Shown here: positions 15,647 through 25,049 of the stretch, one piece after another | Numbering within the stretch: the first letter of the stretch is position 1 | Layout: the number at the start of each line of letters is the position of its first letter | NCBI RefSeq assembly: GCF_000172155.1 | Contig: NZ_ABIZ01000001.1 | Location: 7,349,105 to 7,413,104 of the forward strand | Reading direction: 5' to 3' | DNA length: 64,000 nucleotides | DNA from: Verrucomicrobium spinosum DSM 4136 = JCM 18804 | GTDB lineage: Bacteria; Verrucomicrobiota; Verrucomicrobiia; Verrucomicrobiales; Verrucomicrobiaceae | The notes under the pieces: model-generated | The model's input: the letters and a program-made list of their open reading frames with translations, nothing else | What the model was told of the DNA's origin: nothing | The model's database searches: none | Translations under genes and position numbers: made by a program

Positions 15647-16954
15647 TCAAGGCAGGGCTTTGACAACAATGCCGTACATGGCGGGCTTGTTCTTTGATCC
15701 AGCGTATTGGGGTTCACCGAGTTCCACTGTGCCAGCCCGGTCAATCCGTCGCTTCCACACACCGTAGATCACGTAGAAGGACACCAAGTCCTCATTTTCC
15801 TCGCTGCCCTTCCACCACGGTCCCGACTGCACCGTTAGACCGGTATTGGTGAACTGGGACTTCAACCATTCAGGCGCAGGGGCACTGACATCCGCCAACA
15901 CGTACAAATTACAAGGTCGGTTAATCAACATCTTGAGACGCAGTTCCGGTTTGGTCCGGTAGCTGGGGATGGTGCAGATTTGATCAGCACCTTCCAATTC
16001 CTTGGGAAAGATATTGCCGGGGGATGCCCCCCAGACGCGATTGGACCTGGTGGTATAAGCCCTGGCACCAATACCCATACCCCCTTGCACAATGCCGTAA
16101 AAGCGGTTCCCCCCTCCAATGCCTCGGTTGTCCCAAACGTCCGACACCAGGTCAATGTCTGAACCATCGCGCAAAGTGCGGGCATTGCTGTTCAGGCGCA
16201 CCATTCCGAGCCGCTGCGGCTTCTTGAGAGTATCGATGCGGATGCCCTCACCCTCATTCAAAGTGACCTGGGGCCCGCTGTCTTTGTGATCCCCAGACGA
16301 TTCATAGACCTCCACCTTCCCATCGAGCACTGCCACTTGCGTCCCATTTGCCCCCCCTGCCGAGACGGCAAAACGGGTGCCCAGGTCCACGACCCGCGCC
16401 TCGGGGGTGTCTATGACAAAACCCTTCAGCCCGTCACCGATGTCTGCAGTGACGGAACCACGGAGCACACGCAAGTGCATGGGCGTGAACAGATCCAGCT
16501 CGGCGGGCCCCGTGACTTCCACGACGGCACCCGCCGTGGTGCGAAAGCTCATCGAACCTTCCGTCAAGACCAGCGATTGGTCGAAACGCGATTCCCCGGG
16601 TCTGAAATTGACGTTGTCAGAGGCAATGACATGTATCTCCACCCCTTCCTTATCGGGTCCCACAAGCCACCATGCCATGAGCCCCACCATCACCAGGGCC
16701 AGAGCCCCGGCCAGAACCAGCCTCCACCGCGCATGGCGCAGAACCTTGTCAGTGGCATGGGGCACCACTGATGCGCACTGTGAACGCCCATGCTGCCATG
16801 TGAGCAGGGCATGCACCCGCATTTGCTCAACATAGAGGTGCCGCAACAAGTCGTGCTGACGCAGCGCTTCGAGCAGTTCAGCGCGCTCGGCATCGCTAGC
16901 ATGGCCCTCTATCTGTGCATGACACAGACTCCTGAAGCGGTCCTCTGCAATCAT
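15647..16954 (-). CDS. Membrane-anchored FecR-type anti-sigma/sensor protein
   Basis: 435 residues. An N-terminal cytoplasmic helical segment (EDRFRSLCHAQIEGHASDAERAELLEALR) is the expected sigma-binding part. One membrane helix (LVLAGALALVMVGLMAWWLV, ~residues 76-95) and a periplasmic FecR domain follow (VVEVTGPAELDLF, GSVTADIGDGLKGFVIDTPEARVVDLGTRFAV, VLDGKVEVYES). The last ~170 residues are a second extracellular domain I do not recognise, rich in aromatic residues (VWDNRGIGGGNRFYGIVQGG, PEWLKSQF, FYVIYGVWKRRID). Its start overlaps the sigma stop by 4 bases. It probably holds the sigma factor until an extracellular ligand is sensed. Confidence 0.82.
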   Translation of the reverse strand: MIAEDRFRSLCHAQIEGHASDAERAELLEALRQHDLLRHLYVEQMRVHALLTWQHGRSQCASVVPHATDKVLRHARWRLVLAGALALVMVGLMAWWLVGPDKEGVEIHVIASDNVNFRPGESRFDQSLVLTEGSMSFRTTAGAVVEVTGPAELDLFTPMHLRVLRGSVTADIGDGLKGFVIDTPEARVVDLGTRFAVSAGGANGTQVAVLDGKVEVYESSGDHKDSGPQVTLNEGEGIRIDTLKKPQRLGMVRLNSNARTLRDGSDIDLVSDVWDNRGIGGGNRFYGIVQGGMGIGARAYTTRSNRVWGASPGNIFPKELEGADQICTIPSYRTKPELRLKMLINRPCNLYVLADVSAPAPEWLKSQFTNTGLTVQSGPWWKGSEENEDLVSFYVIYGVWKRRIDRAGTVELGEPQYAGSKNKPAMYGIVVKALP

Positions 16955-17457
16955 GATGCGGCCTCGCTTCCCAGAGTGGAGGCCATACAGTCCGCAAGCC
17001 CTTTGCGGAGGCGGTAAAACAAAGCAGCTGCCGCATTCTCAGACAGCTGCAGCCGGGCTGCGATATCCTGAACGGCTTCCCCAGCACCGTAGCGGGCAGC
17101 GACGAGCTCTCGTTGCTTGGGTGGCAGTCTATCCACACATTTCTCCAGTGCGACCAGCTCCTGCTCAGAGGTGACTTCCGCCGAGTCAAAGCACCCCGCA
17201 ATCTGCTCGACCAGTTCATCATCAAAGATCAGGTGTGATCGCGCCTGCCTCGTCCGCCACGCCATCACTTCGTTCTTGGCAAAGGCAAAAGCCCACCGCA
17301 AAAACGGCTGCTCAGGGTCATACTCCGCCGCCTTCCGGCAGAGTTTGAGATTCGTCTCCTGCAAGACGTCATGCGCCGAATCCAGCCTCCCCATGAGCGA
17401 GGCGATAAAGCCATAAAGCGCCCCCTGGCTGGCAATCAGCCTGGTGCCAAACTCCAT
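16951..17457 (-). CDS. ECF-type RNA polymerase sigma factor
   Basis: 168 residues from the ATG at 17457 (MEFGTRLIAS). The frame stays open further upstream (to 17601) but that part lacks sigma character. Region 2 reads LYGFIASLMGRLDSAHDVLQETNLKLC...PFLRWAFAFAKNEVMAWRTRQ; region 4 reads CVDRLPPKQRELVAARYGAGEAVQDIAARLQLSENAAAALFYRLRKGL. It belongs to the verrucomicrobial/planctomycete type of small sigma factors paired with FecR proteins and is translationally coupled to the FecR gene (ATGA). It differs clearly from the other two sigma factors in the window. Confidence 0.88.
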   Translation of the reverse strand: MEFGTRLIASQGALYGFIASLMGRLDSAHDVLQETNLKLCRKAAEYDPEQPFLRWAFAFAKNEVMAWRTRQARSHLIFDDELVEQIAGCFDSAEVTSEQELVALEKCVDRLPPKQRELVAARYGAGEAVQDIAARLQLSENAAAALFYRLRKGLADCMASTLGSEAAS

Positions 17458-17577
17458 GGGCAGAGTGTCTGGACTCGTTGGCAGAAGTGGTTTCACAAAT
17501 GGTAGGTCCACGTAAATTTGCCAATATGACGGAAATTTCCAAAAAAAAGACAGCGACAGCCTGTCACAAAAAAACAG

Positions 17578-17615
17578 ATGCCTGCGATCCGCTGGAGGCA
17601 ACGAATCGCAGGCAT
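17578..17615 (-). terminator. Intrinsic terminator of the heparinase II/III-type gene
   Basis: Arms ATGCCTGCGAT (17578-17588) and ATCGCAGGCAT (17605-17615) match perfectly over 11 bases. Read on the minus strand the hairpin is followed after CTG by seven T residues, as in a canonical rho-independent terminator. It lies 53 bases after the lyase stop and separates that gene from the sigma/FecR pair. Confidence 0.8.
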
Positions 17616-17667
17616 TGAGGCCGGGGTGAGATCTCGCAGGAAGCTCGCATCCCCTGTCAGGGTTTCC

Positions 17668-20415
17668 TCAGAAATAGCGGTTACCGAATTTCAGGGAGTC
17701 CGGCAGTTCATCTGTCTTTTCCTGGAACACCTCCCCTTTGGCTGTCTTGGTTTCCCAGAGCAGAGTGCTGCCCGGCTTGGCGGCGGGACGGCGGTTCCCT
17801 CCCAGCAAGATCTCCTGGGCGGCCTGGCCTGTGACCAGAGCGCATGTTCCGCCGATGTCGTTGGCAGACAAATAGGACGGTTTGGTGGGATCCAGCTCCA
17901 CGGAGACGAGGTAATCACCCACCTTAATTCTGGTGCGGCCATCCGCACCAGCCGTGGCGACCGGCTCTGGCACTTTCATCTCCAGGCTTTTACCCGGGGC
18001 CACACTCAACACAGTCAAGAAACGAGTAGCAGGCAGCGCCTCCTGCGTGGTCATCTTGCCATGCCAGTTAGGTGGATTTTGGCCCTTTCGCTTGTTCTCA
18101 TCGTCCCTGGCCTCACCCATGAATTTGTCTGTGAGGGAGCCCTTCATCGAAGCCATACAGTAGAGTTTGGCCGTTCCCAGCCCATGACCGTTGGCCGTCG
18201 CAAAGCTGGAGTCGCTTAGCATTTTCATCTCCTGGCGGGCTCCGAGCTGAAAGGTCCATGTAATGGGCTTCTTAGCCTCCAGCTCATCATAGATCAGCAC
18301 ATGATGAGGACGCAGCATTACCATGTGCCGACGGAAGCGGGTGACTCCTGGATCACCAAATCCGTTCTCACGGGTGCCTATGCGGTAATTTCGGCGCAAT
18401 TCGACCTTGTTCCCGGTCTTGTTCGGGTCATAAGGGATGCTGAAGAGGTGATGCTTCGCATTGTAGGCGTCTGAGGCATCCCCCACCGTATAGCTGATCC
18501 GTTCACCATCTGCGAAACGGGCGATCCAAGCATAGGCACTTTGATGAAAGCCCTGCACCAGACCGTCCGCCATGATGGTGTTATGTGCACGGGAGCATTT
18601 GTAGCTAAGTATATTGTGCTCGGGTCCGCCATTGTAGTACCCAGTGCGCCAGAACAAAGGCTCGCCTCCATAGGCAAGAGTGAACGCATTTTGTGCCGGA
18701 TGCGTGTGCCCCTCTGATCCATAAGGACCGGCACGGAAGTTTAGCATCATATTGTTGGATGCATTCTCAAGATCCGTGTGCATGCAGACCAGGCCCACAT
18801 CTTTGAAGGCGGCCGATTTTTCGACAGGCAGCTTCACTTTTGACAGATCCGGGGCGGGGAACTTTTTCCACACGGAAAACATGTCCCAGGCTTTGGCACC
18901 TTTGCCCAAGTCAGCCGCAAAGTGCAACGGACTCCTTCTACCGACCGTCTTGTTGCGCCAGAGATTGAAATCGTTCTCCGGACACATGCGAGACATGATC
19001 TCGGTCAAGTAGGGCACACTTGTCCCCCCATCGTCACCTGCATCTTCAAATGAAATCCCAGGATTTCCCGGCGGGCTGGAATAGGTCATGAAACGACCGA
19101 GGTTCCGGAACCAGGGCTTTTCATTGTAGAAATTGAATCCGGTCAGTTTATAAAGCACCCAGGGCACATGGACCATCTGTTCCTCATGCACTCCAAAGTA
19201 GCCATTGCCTTCACTGCTCCCACCATCGGTGCGACTAAAGGCGGGGCAACGGTATAAGAACAATTCATAGGCATACTTCACCCAATCATCCATTTCCGGC
19301 TTGTGCCGGCACAGGATGATTGAGCCCATCAACAATCCCGGAAAGCGCCCTTGCCACGCATGGTTGTCGTACAACGCATGCTCCAGGTACTCGTGCAGCT
19401 CAGGGCTGACCCCTTCATCTGCACACATGGGCATGTACACCGCCTGAAGATACTTCTCCTGCAGGTTCTTCGGCAGGTCGTCATAGAAGGCGTCCACCAG
19501 CAAAAACTGATGCTCCCCCGCTGCAGGCTTTCCCGGTGCCGGTCCTTGAGGCTCTGTCGGCTTGGGCTTTGAATTTCGTCTGGCGCTATGCAAACGCTCC
19601 AGTTCGATCTCACGCTTGATCGCCAGGTCCTTGTATTTGGTATCGCCCGTCATCAAGTAGCCCCGCAGCAACCGGACGTTCATCCGTGCCTCCACAAGGG
19701 GATCGTCGATTTTCCCGTCCGCTCCTTTTCCCATGCTCTTTTCGAGATCTTCCTTGATCTGCGCAGCCAAAGCAGGTGCTTCTGAGGTGGGCAGCATGTT
19801 GCCTACCTCATCAAGTGAGCAAGTCACCAAGGGGCCTGTTTTCCGGGCCTTGACGGCTGCCAGCAAAACCTCCGGTGTTGGAGGAATTTTCCCGGAAAAT
19901 TCGTCACCGCGAATGCGGAACGAATAAGTGGTGCCGATCCACCTGGGCTTGTCCGGCGCCTCAGCGTCCGCCACGCCGTACGTCCAGTACCAGGTTCCTG
20001 GTGCCAACTTACGGTAGGGATTGAAGAACGACCACCGCTTGGGGCCGCTTTCCATCACGCTCTTCTGCAACTGAGGATCCTGGGAAAGTTTGAAGTAGAA
20101 TCGACGGTTCCACTTCTGGCTGGAGATGCGAGCCCTCTTCTCAGACTTGGCCTGTTCGTTTCCCGTCAGGATTGGCACCACGACATGCAGCCAGGGTGGA
20201 TTGTTGTCCACCTCCCCCTGCGGTGCTGGCTTGTCCAGCCATCCGGGTGTGATGAAATCACGATCAACCCGCAATTCGGACGGGGTGACACGGGTCACCC
20301 CTGCGGGCAACTTCTCCACCCCGTGAACGGGTGAAGCCACCTGTGCAAATGTGGTCGATGACAAGAGCAATAGAGCCATGGTGCTCCCTATTTTGGCAAG
20401 AAGCTTGGGTATCAT
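17668..20415 (-). CDS. Heparinase II/III-family polysaccharide lyase with DUF4962-type N-terminal domain
   Basis: 915 residues with a signal peptide (MIPKLLAKIGSTMALLLLSSTTFAQ). Residues ~50-180 form a beta-rich DUF4962-like region (FYFKLSQD..., WSFFNPYRKLAPGTWYWTY). An alpha/alpha-toroid follows (~180-540; HEYLEHALYDNHAWQ, FSRTDGGSSEGNGYFG). A C-terminal heparinase II/III beta-sandwich (~550-860) carries the typical 'GPYGSEGHTHPAQNAFTLAYGGEPLF..TGYY' and 'YKCSRAHNTIMADG' elements. Such lyases break uronic-acid glycans by beta-elimination; the substrate (heparin-like, alginate or other) cannot be told. It is monocistronic, with its own terminator. Confidence 0.88.
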   Translation of the reverse strand: MIPKLLAKIGSTMALLLLSSTTFAQVASPVHGVEKLPAGVTRVTPSELRVDRDFITPGWLDKPAPQGEVDNNPPWLHVVVPILTGNEQAKSEKRARISSQKWNRRFYFKLSQDPQLQKSVMESGPKRWSFFNPYRKLAPGTWYWTYGVADAEAPDKPRWIGTTYSFRIRGDEFSGKIPPTPEVLLAAVKARKTGPLVTCSLDEVGNMLPTSEAPALAAQIKEDLEKSMGKGADGKIDDPLVEARMNVRLLRGYLMTGDTKYKDLAIKREIELERLHSARRNSKPKPTEPQGPAPGKPAAGEHQFLLVDAFYDDLPKNLQEKYLQAVYMPMCADEGVSPELHEYLEHALYDNHAWQGRFPGLLMGSIILCRHKPEMDDWVKYAYELFLYRCPAFSRTDGGSSEGNGYFGVHEEQMVHVPWVLYKLTGFNFYNEKPWFRNLGRFMTYSSPPGNPGISFEDAGDDGGTSVPYLTEIMSRMCPENDFNLWRNKTVGRRSPLHFAADLGKGAKAWDMFSVWKKFPAPDLSKVKLPVEKSAAFKDVGLVCMHTDLENASNNMMLNFRAGPYGSEGHTHPAQNAFTLAYGGEPLFWRTGYYNGGPEHNILSYKCSRAHNTIMADGLVQGFHQSAYAWIARFADGERISYTVGDASDAYNAKHHLFSIPYDPNKTGNKVELRRNYRIGTRENGFGDPGVTRFRRHMVMLRPHHVLIYDELEAKKPITWTFQLGARQEMKMLSDSSFATANGHGLGTAKLYCMASMKGSLTDKFMGEARDDENKRKGQNPPNWHGKMTTQEALPATRFLTVLSVAPGKSLEMKVPEPVATAGADGRTRIKVGDYLVSVELDPTKPSYLSANDIGGTCALVTGQAAQEILLGGNRRPAAKPGSTLLWETKTAKGEVFQEKTDELPDSLKFGNRYF

Positions 20416-20609
20416 TTAGGAAATGGAGAATGAGACTGCTGAGGGGTATCCACGCCGAACCGAAAATATGACGAAGATTTTTCACCCTCCTTCTTTCACC
20501 CCACGTCCTGGTTGATTCTCCGCGAGCACGAGGCAATCTAAAAGTAAATGCTTTGCCTGCGCAATATGCCTGCAACGCAAAGCTTCACGCAACTGGACGC
20601 ATTCCGTCA
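20416..20609. other. Intergenic region, nothing recognised
   Basis: This stretch lies between the divergent starts of the heparinase II/III-type gene and the Verru_Chthon A gene. It includes a pyrimidine-rich stretch around 20480-20500 but no gene or clear site. Confidence 0.3.
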
Positions 20610-20639
20610 TTGAGGTGCAGCTCAGCTTTCTATTATACT
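20610..20639 (+). promoter_or_regulatory. Sigma70-like promoter upstream of the Verru_Chthon A gene
   Basis: TTGAGG (20610-20615) and TATACT (20634-20639) are separated by 18 bases. The predicted start would leave a ~250-base leader that contains a hairpin (20653-20691). Assigned by eye only. Confidence 0.35.
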
Positions 20640-20652
20640 CGCTAATTAGGAC

Positions 20653-20691
20653 TCTGTGGCAATCTCAAAAAGAGACTGCTGCTGCCACAGA
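20653..20691 (+). promoter_or_regulatory. Leader hairpin upstream of Verru_Chthon A
   Basis: Perfect 9-base arms TCTGTGGCA (20653-20661) and TGCCACAGA (20683-20691), just downstream of the promoter-like element. It could influence the transcript's stability or elongation; no riboswitch family is recognised. Confidence 0.35.
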
Positions 20692-20900
20692 ATTCCAAGA
20701 ACACCCTGCCAGTGCCAAGTTCCTGCATCCTCAGGAGCCTGGGGTGCGACGTTGATTCACCATCCACGTGACGGTCACGGTTCCGGGTCCATCGGCCTGG
20801 CTTCGTCATGCGCCACGCAGTTCAGGGGGGTGGACAGCGCCAGCATGCTCCTACCGTCCCGGCCTTCATGTGGCCTCCACATCCATTCAGTAAAACATCT

Positions 20901-23900
20901 ATGAAACAATCCACTCAACATTCCACCCCTGTGCACCGCAGAAGGCGGGGCATGGCACTGGTGATGGTTCTGGTGATCGTCTCACTCCTCATGACCCTGG
21001 TGTTGGCGATGCTCACCATGGGCTCCTCAGAGGCTCGTTCCGCAGCCGCGTTCAGTCAGACCAACCATGTGCGAAGTTTGGGCGAGATGCCTTCCACGAT
21101 CGTCATGGGGCAGATTCGGGAGGCAACCTCCAAGCTGGAGATGACACACACCTGGGCCTCGCAGCCCGGCATGATCCGCGTCTTTGGCACCGATGAAACC
21201 CCAATTCCAGGAAGGGCGGCTTTGAAAAAAGTCTGGCGTCTCTACTCCTCCCCCAAGATGACGGAGGATGGCACAGCATTTGACGCGACGATGGAGGCAG
21301 GCACCCTTTCTTCCTGGAGCACAAACCCGGCGCTTTTCACCGACCTCAACGAACCCGTCGCCACGATTCGTGCCGATGGATCCGTCAGAAAGGTCTATCC
21401 CATTCTCGACGAAAATGCCCTGACCACCACAGACGGTGTTACGAAAGGGAAGATGGCAGGCTTTGGGCTGGCCTCCAATGCCGGACCACCGGGCGCATCT
21501 GAGTTGCATCCATTGCCGATGCCCGTCAGTTGGCTTTACGTCTTGCAGGACGGGAAGATGATCGCTCCTGTCAGCGGAACCGGATCCACCGCAAAATTCA
21601 AATCTGGCGACGTCACTGCCACCAACCCCATTGTGGGCCGAATCGCCTTTTGGGCGGATGATGAGACCTGCAAAGTCAACATCAACACCGCGAGCGAGGG
21701 GACCGGATGGGACGTGCCGCGAACCACGAGTTGGACGGACCGCACCTTTGCCTTTTACCCGCCGGGCTTCAATGAGTTTCAACGGTTTCCAGGCCATCCG
21801 GCCATGACCTGCCTGAGCACCGTCCTGCAGGCATTTGACACCAAGTACGATTATCAGTTTCCGAGAACCCAGGCGGGTGGGACCGTCTCCAACAAGGATG
21901 CCTACCAGTCCTGGCTCAAGAGCATCTACAGCCTCACTCCCAGAATCAACCTCGGCAATGAGAACGTGAGTTCCATGGGAGGCACAGTGCCCTACAAGAG
22001 CCTTGCGGGCATTCCACTCAAGAGAGAGCGCCTCTTCAGCTCGATTGATGAATTTTTCTATGGCTCCGGTTATGACGCTCCCAGTCAGCAAAGACTCCCC
22101 ATCTCCAACGATAGCACCATCAATTCCCAGGACCTGGAGATGGGGCGCTTCTTCCTCACCGCCCACAGCCGGGCTCCTGAAGTCAACCTCTACAACCGTC
22201 CGCGCATCTCTCTCTGGCCCGTCCAGAATGAAACAGGCAAGCGCACAGCCAAGGACAAGCTGATGGTCTATTGCGCCACAACATCCAATCAACTGGGTGC
22301 ATTCCAGCGGGCGACCACCTGGGACAAAACCTCCAGCGACACCAAACCGTGGTCTGCTCTGAGCCCTACTGAAGACTTCCAGATCCAGGGCAACCAGACG
22401 ATCTTCTGCTATTTGCAGGAACTCACCAAGGCAGGAGCGCCTGGGTTTGGCTCCAGCAGTTTCGACGGCAAATACGGGGCACTCAATCGAAACCAGATTC
22501 TGCTGAATATGTTCGACCTTCTGCGCTGGGGGGTGAACACCCGAAACAAAAGGGATACGCCGGAGTACTTTTACCTTACTCCCGATAACTATCCAGGCGT
22601 CAAGGGAGAGCCAGCAGGTCAGGGATCGGCCGCGCCGGTTGTTGCAGCGAGCACTTCTGTAGAAACTTTCAGCCACAAGCTCAAGACGTTTGGCCGTTTC
22701 CCCTCAGTTGTGGAGGCATCAATCGTATTCATGGCCACGGACATCAAGAAAAAAGCGACTGACCCAAGTGTTCCACTCCCTCCTTCAGACGGGGACACCA
22801 ACGGAGCACAAGCCAATAAAATGCGCGCTTTTTTGATCCTTCAGCCTTTCGCCCCTGTGGCCGGCCTGCCCAGCTACACCCCCTTGCTGCGCTACCGCAT
22901 CAAGGGTTTGGATTCATGGAAAGTAAACGGTCAGGAGATGGGGTTCCCCGCAGACGCCGTCAATCGTTGTTGGACTCCTGGTGCCAAAGATAATGGGCGG
23001 TCATCTCCCTATTCCGGCCTGGTCGAACAGTTCCACGGGAAAACCATGGCCCCCAGCAGTGGGGGTGATGAAACTGCAAATTTCCCATTTTTCAGCGAGG
23101 AGATCGACCTCTCCTCCACGACCAAGGAGACGTTCGATTTCACAGGTGGACCCATCACGATTGAAACGCACATCGTCACCGGGCCGTCGGGCGCGGTGGG
23201 CGAGTCCACGCTGGTCCAAACCTCAACCATGGACTTTCCCAGCGCCTCTGGCTGGCCCTCACCTTCGCTCAGGTGGAACTTGAGCAAGATGCCCGCCAAC
23301 ACCTCTCTCGATGTTGCCAAGATGTACATGGACCTTGACCGGCGATTGAGGAGGACAAGCGCGGATACAGAGGTGTCGGCCGCGTGGATTTCAGAATATG
23401 TGATCGTCAAGGGTGACACTGTCCGCTCTGTCGTCGTCTCAGCCGCCTCTGATTCGACAACCAAAGGTGACTACCGCATGCTCTGTGCCCTGCGGGAAGT
23501 TCCCTCCCAGGCCTTTACTCACCACCCTGATTACTTCAGCACCACCAAAGCTGAGGCTCAATCCCTCAGGAATGGCGCAAAGACATCAGCCCCTCACTTT
23601 GGCCGGAGTTACGTAGGGCCAGGGACTATTTTCGGCCAGCAGCACGCTTGGCAGATTGCAGGCTACGACTTTGATTCGAAGAACAAGGTCACAAAAACCT
23701 ACGGATTGCTCAAGGATGTGCAATACAGTGACGTCTGCCAGTCAGTCGGACCGATCAAACTGGATGGGGCGTTCAATGCGTTCGATCTGCCTGGTGACTG
23801 GGATACAGGAAGTGGCGGCTTCGAAGATGGGCCGTATGTCAACAAGCCGGATGACAACGGCATGACCACAGTGGGAAAGAACGGTGCAGGGTATTATGGC

Positions 23901-24923
23901 CGCATGGCCGGCCTAGGCCAAGATTACACCGAAGCCTCCTCGTTCTCCCCAAACCGTCAGATATGCTCGGCAGTGGCATTTGGATCCTTGCCGTCAGGGG
24001 TTTACTCCATGCCCTCCCCCGTGAATAAGGCGGTCCCATGGCAAACGCTCTTGTTTTGCCCCAACCCACCATCTCGCTCCACAGGAGCGGGGCAGGAACC
24101 GTCGGAAGCGGACCATTGGGGATTTAAACCGCCACGCGACCACTTGTTTCTCGATCTATTCTGGATGCCCGTGGTGGAGCCCTATGCGATCAGCGAGCCT
24201 TTCTCAACTGCCGGAAAGGTCAATCTCAACACCCAGATCATGCCCTTTTCATACATTCGCCGGGACACGGGACTGTGTGCCACGCTGCGAAGCCTGAGAA
24301 TCACCGCTTTAACCCCCGACCTCGCATATGGAGGTGGCACACCTGCAAAGTGCTATAAGGATGTCAACTCGAGTCTGAGCTATGAAACAGCGCACGAGGT
24401 CAACATGGACGAAACGCTCAAAGGGCTCGCCCGGCGCTTTGACGCCGGAGACATCTATAGAAGTGCTTCGGAGATCTGCGACATCTTCCTTGTCCCCAGA
24501 AAAATCATTGGCCGAGACTATCCGCCTCATGACCAAACAGCTGCAAATCCCACCTATGCACAGATGGTCAACTGGTGGAACGGCTCCCTCGACAACCAGA
24601 AAGATGCGCACGAGCTCACGGGTGACAACCTGCGTGAATCGCCCTACAACCAGATCTACGCACGCCTCACGACGAAATCGAACACCTTCACCGTCCACCA
24701 TCGTGTCCAAGTGCTGAAGAAGGCCCGCTCAACGGCGGCTGACGAGTGGGATGAGAGCATGGACCGGATGGTCGCGGAAACCCGCGGCTCCACCCTCATC
24801 GAGCGATACATTGATCCCAACGACTCCCAGGTCCCCAACTTTGTCGCCAATCCCAAGCAAAGCGGTGCCCTCGACGACTACTATCGCTTCCGCGTCATTC
24901 TCAGAAAAACGTTCGCCCCGTAG
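20901..24923 (+). CDS. Verru_Chthon cassette protein A
   Basis: 1340 residues from ATG 20901 (MKQSTQHSTP); upstream in-frame codons from 20808 look non-coding. After a basic stretch (VHRRRRGMAL) a single hydrophobic helix (MVLVIVSLLMTLVLAMLTMG) resembles the N-terminus of PilX- or GspK-like minor pilins. The long exported part contains the family-type 'VNINTASEGTGWDVPRT' and 'KVNLNTQIMPFSYIRRDTGL' segments. This is the lineage-restricted family known as Verru_Chthon A, normally found with proteins B, C and D. Here B, C and D lie ~17.7 kb away (42590-44875). It is probably part of a pseudopilus or secretion apparatus; the function is not established. Confidence 0.88.
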   Translation: MKQSTQHSTPVHRRRRGMALVMVLVIVSLLMTLVLAMLTMGSSEARSAAAFSQTNHVRSLGEMPSTIVMGQIREATSKLEMTHTWASQPGMIRVFGTDETPIPGRAALKKVWRLYSSPKMTEDGTAFDATMEAGTLSSWSTNPALFTDLNEPVATIRADGSVRKVYPILDENALTTTDGVTKGKMAGFGLASNAGPPGASELHPLPMPVSWLYVLQDGKMIAPVSGTGSTAKFKSGDVTATNPIVGRIAFWADDETCKVNINTASEGTGWDVPRTTSWTDRTFAFYPPGFNEFQRFPGHPAMTCLSTVLQAFDTKYDYQFPRTQAGGTVSNKDAYQSWLKSIYSLTPRINLGNENVSSMGGTVPYKSLAGIPLKRERLFSSIDEFFYGSGYDAPSQQRLPISNDSTINSQDLEMGRFFLTAHSRAPEVNLYNRPRISLWPVQNETGKRTAKDKLMVYCATTSNQLGAFQRATTWDKTSSDTKPWSALSPTEDFQIQGNQTIFCYLQELTKAGAPGFGSSSFDGKYGALNRNQILLNMFDLLRWGVNTRNKRDTPEYFYLTPDNYPGVKGEPAGQGSAAPVVAASTSVETFSHKLKTFGRFPSVVEASIVFMATDIKKKATDPSVPLPPSDGDTNGAQANKMRAFLILQPFAPVAGLPSYTPLLRYRIKGLDSWKVNGQEMGFPADAVNRCWTPGAKDNGRSSPYSGLVEQFHGKTMAPSSGGDETANFPFFSEEIDLSSTTKETFDFTGGPITIETHIVTGPSGAVGESTLVQTSTMDFPSASGWPSPSLRWNLSKMPANTSLDVAKMYMDLDRRLRRTSADTEVSAAWISEYVIVKGDTVRSVVVSAASDSTTKGDYRMLCALREVPSQAFTHHPDYFSTTKAEAQSLRNGAKTSAPHFGRSYVGPGTIFGQQHAWQIAGYDFDSKNKVTKTYGLLKDVQYSDVCQSVGPIKLDGAFNAFDLPGDWDTGSGGFEDGPYVNKPDDNGMTTVGKNGAGYYGRMAGLGQDYTEASSFSPNRQICSAVAFGSLPSGVYSMPSPVNKAVPWQTLLFCPNPPSRSTGAGQEPSEADHWGFKPPRDHLFLDLFWMPVVEPYAISEPFSTAGKVNLNTQIMPFSYIRRDTGLCATLRSLRITALTPDLAYGGGTPAKCYKDVNSSLSYETAHEVNMDETLKGLARRFDAGDIYRSASEICDIFLVPRKIIGRDYPPHDQTAANPTYAQMVNWWNGSLDNQKDAHELTGDNLRESPYNQIYARLTTKSNTFTVHHRVQVLKKARSTAADEWDESMDRMVAETRGSTLIERYIDPNDSQVPNFVANPKQSGALDDYYRFRVILRKTFAP

Positions 24924-24960
24924 AATTTCCGTCACCTGCGGGTGTCGCGCGACATTTCAA

Positions 24961-25015
24961 GCCCGGAACCCTGTGGAGCCAGAGTTGGTCTCCACAGGGT
25001 TCCTCCTGTCCGGGC
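24961..25015 (+). terminator. Long hairpin after Verru_Chthon A
   Basis: Arms GGAACCCTGTGGAG (24965-24978) and CTCCACAGGGTTCC (24990-25003) match perfectly over 14 bases. GCCCGG/CCGGGC extends the base (24961-24966, 25010-25015). No T-run follows. It lies 38 bases after the stop and ends 35 bases before the next start, so it may terminate or attenuate read-through into the next gene. Confidence 0.65.
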
Positions 25016-25049
25016 GCGCATCGCCGCTCGGGTCGCACACACTCCGTCT

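Noticed and set aside
21027-22676. 549-codon minus-strand frame inside the Verru_Chthon A gene
   Set aside because: It lies entirely antisense to a well-supported gene, has no motif, and its length follows from GC-biased codon positions.
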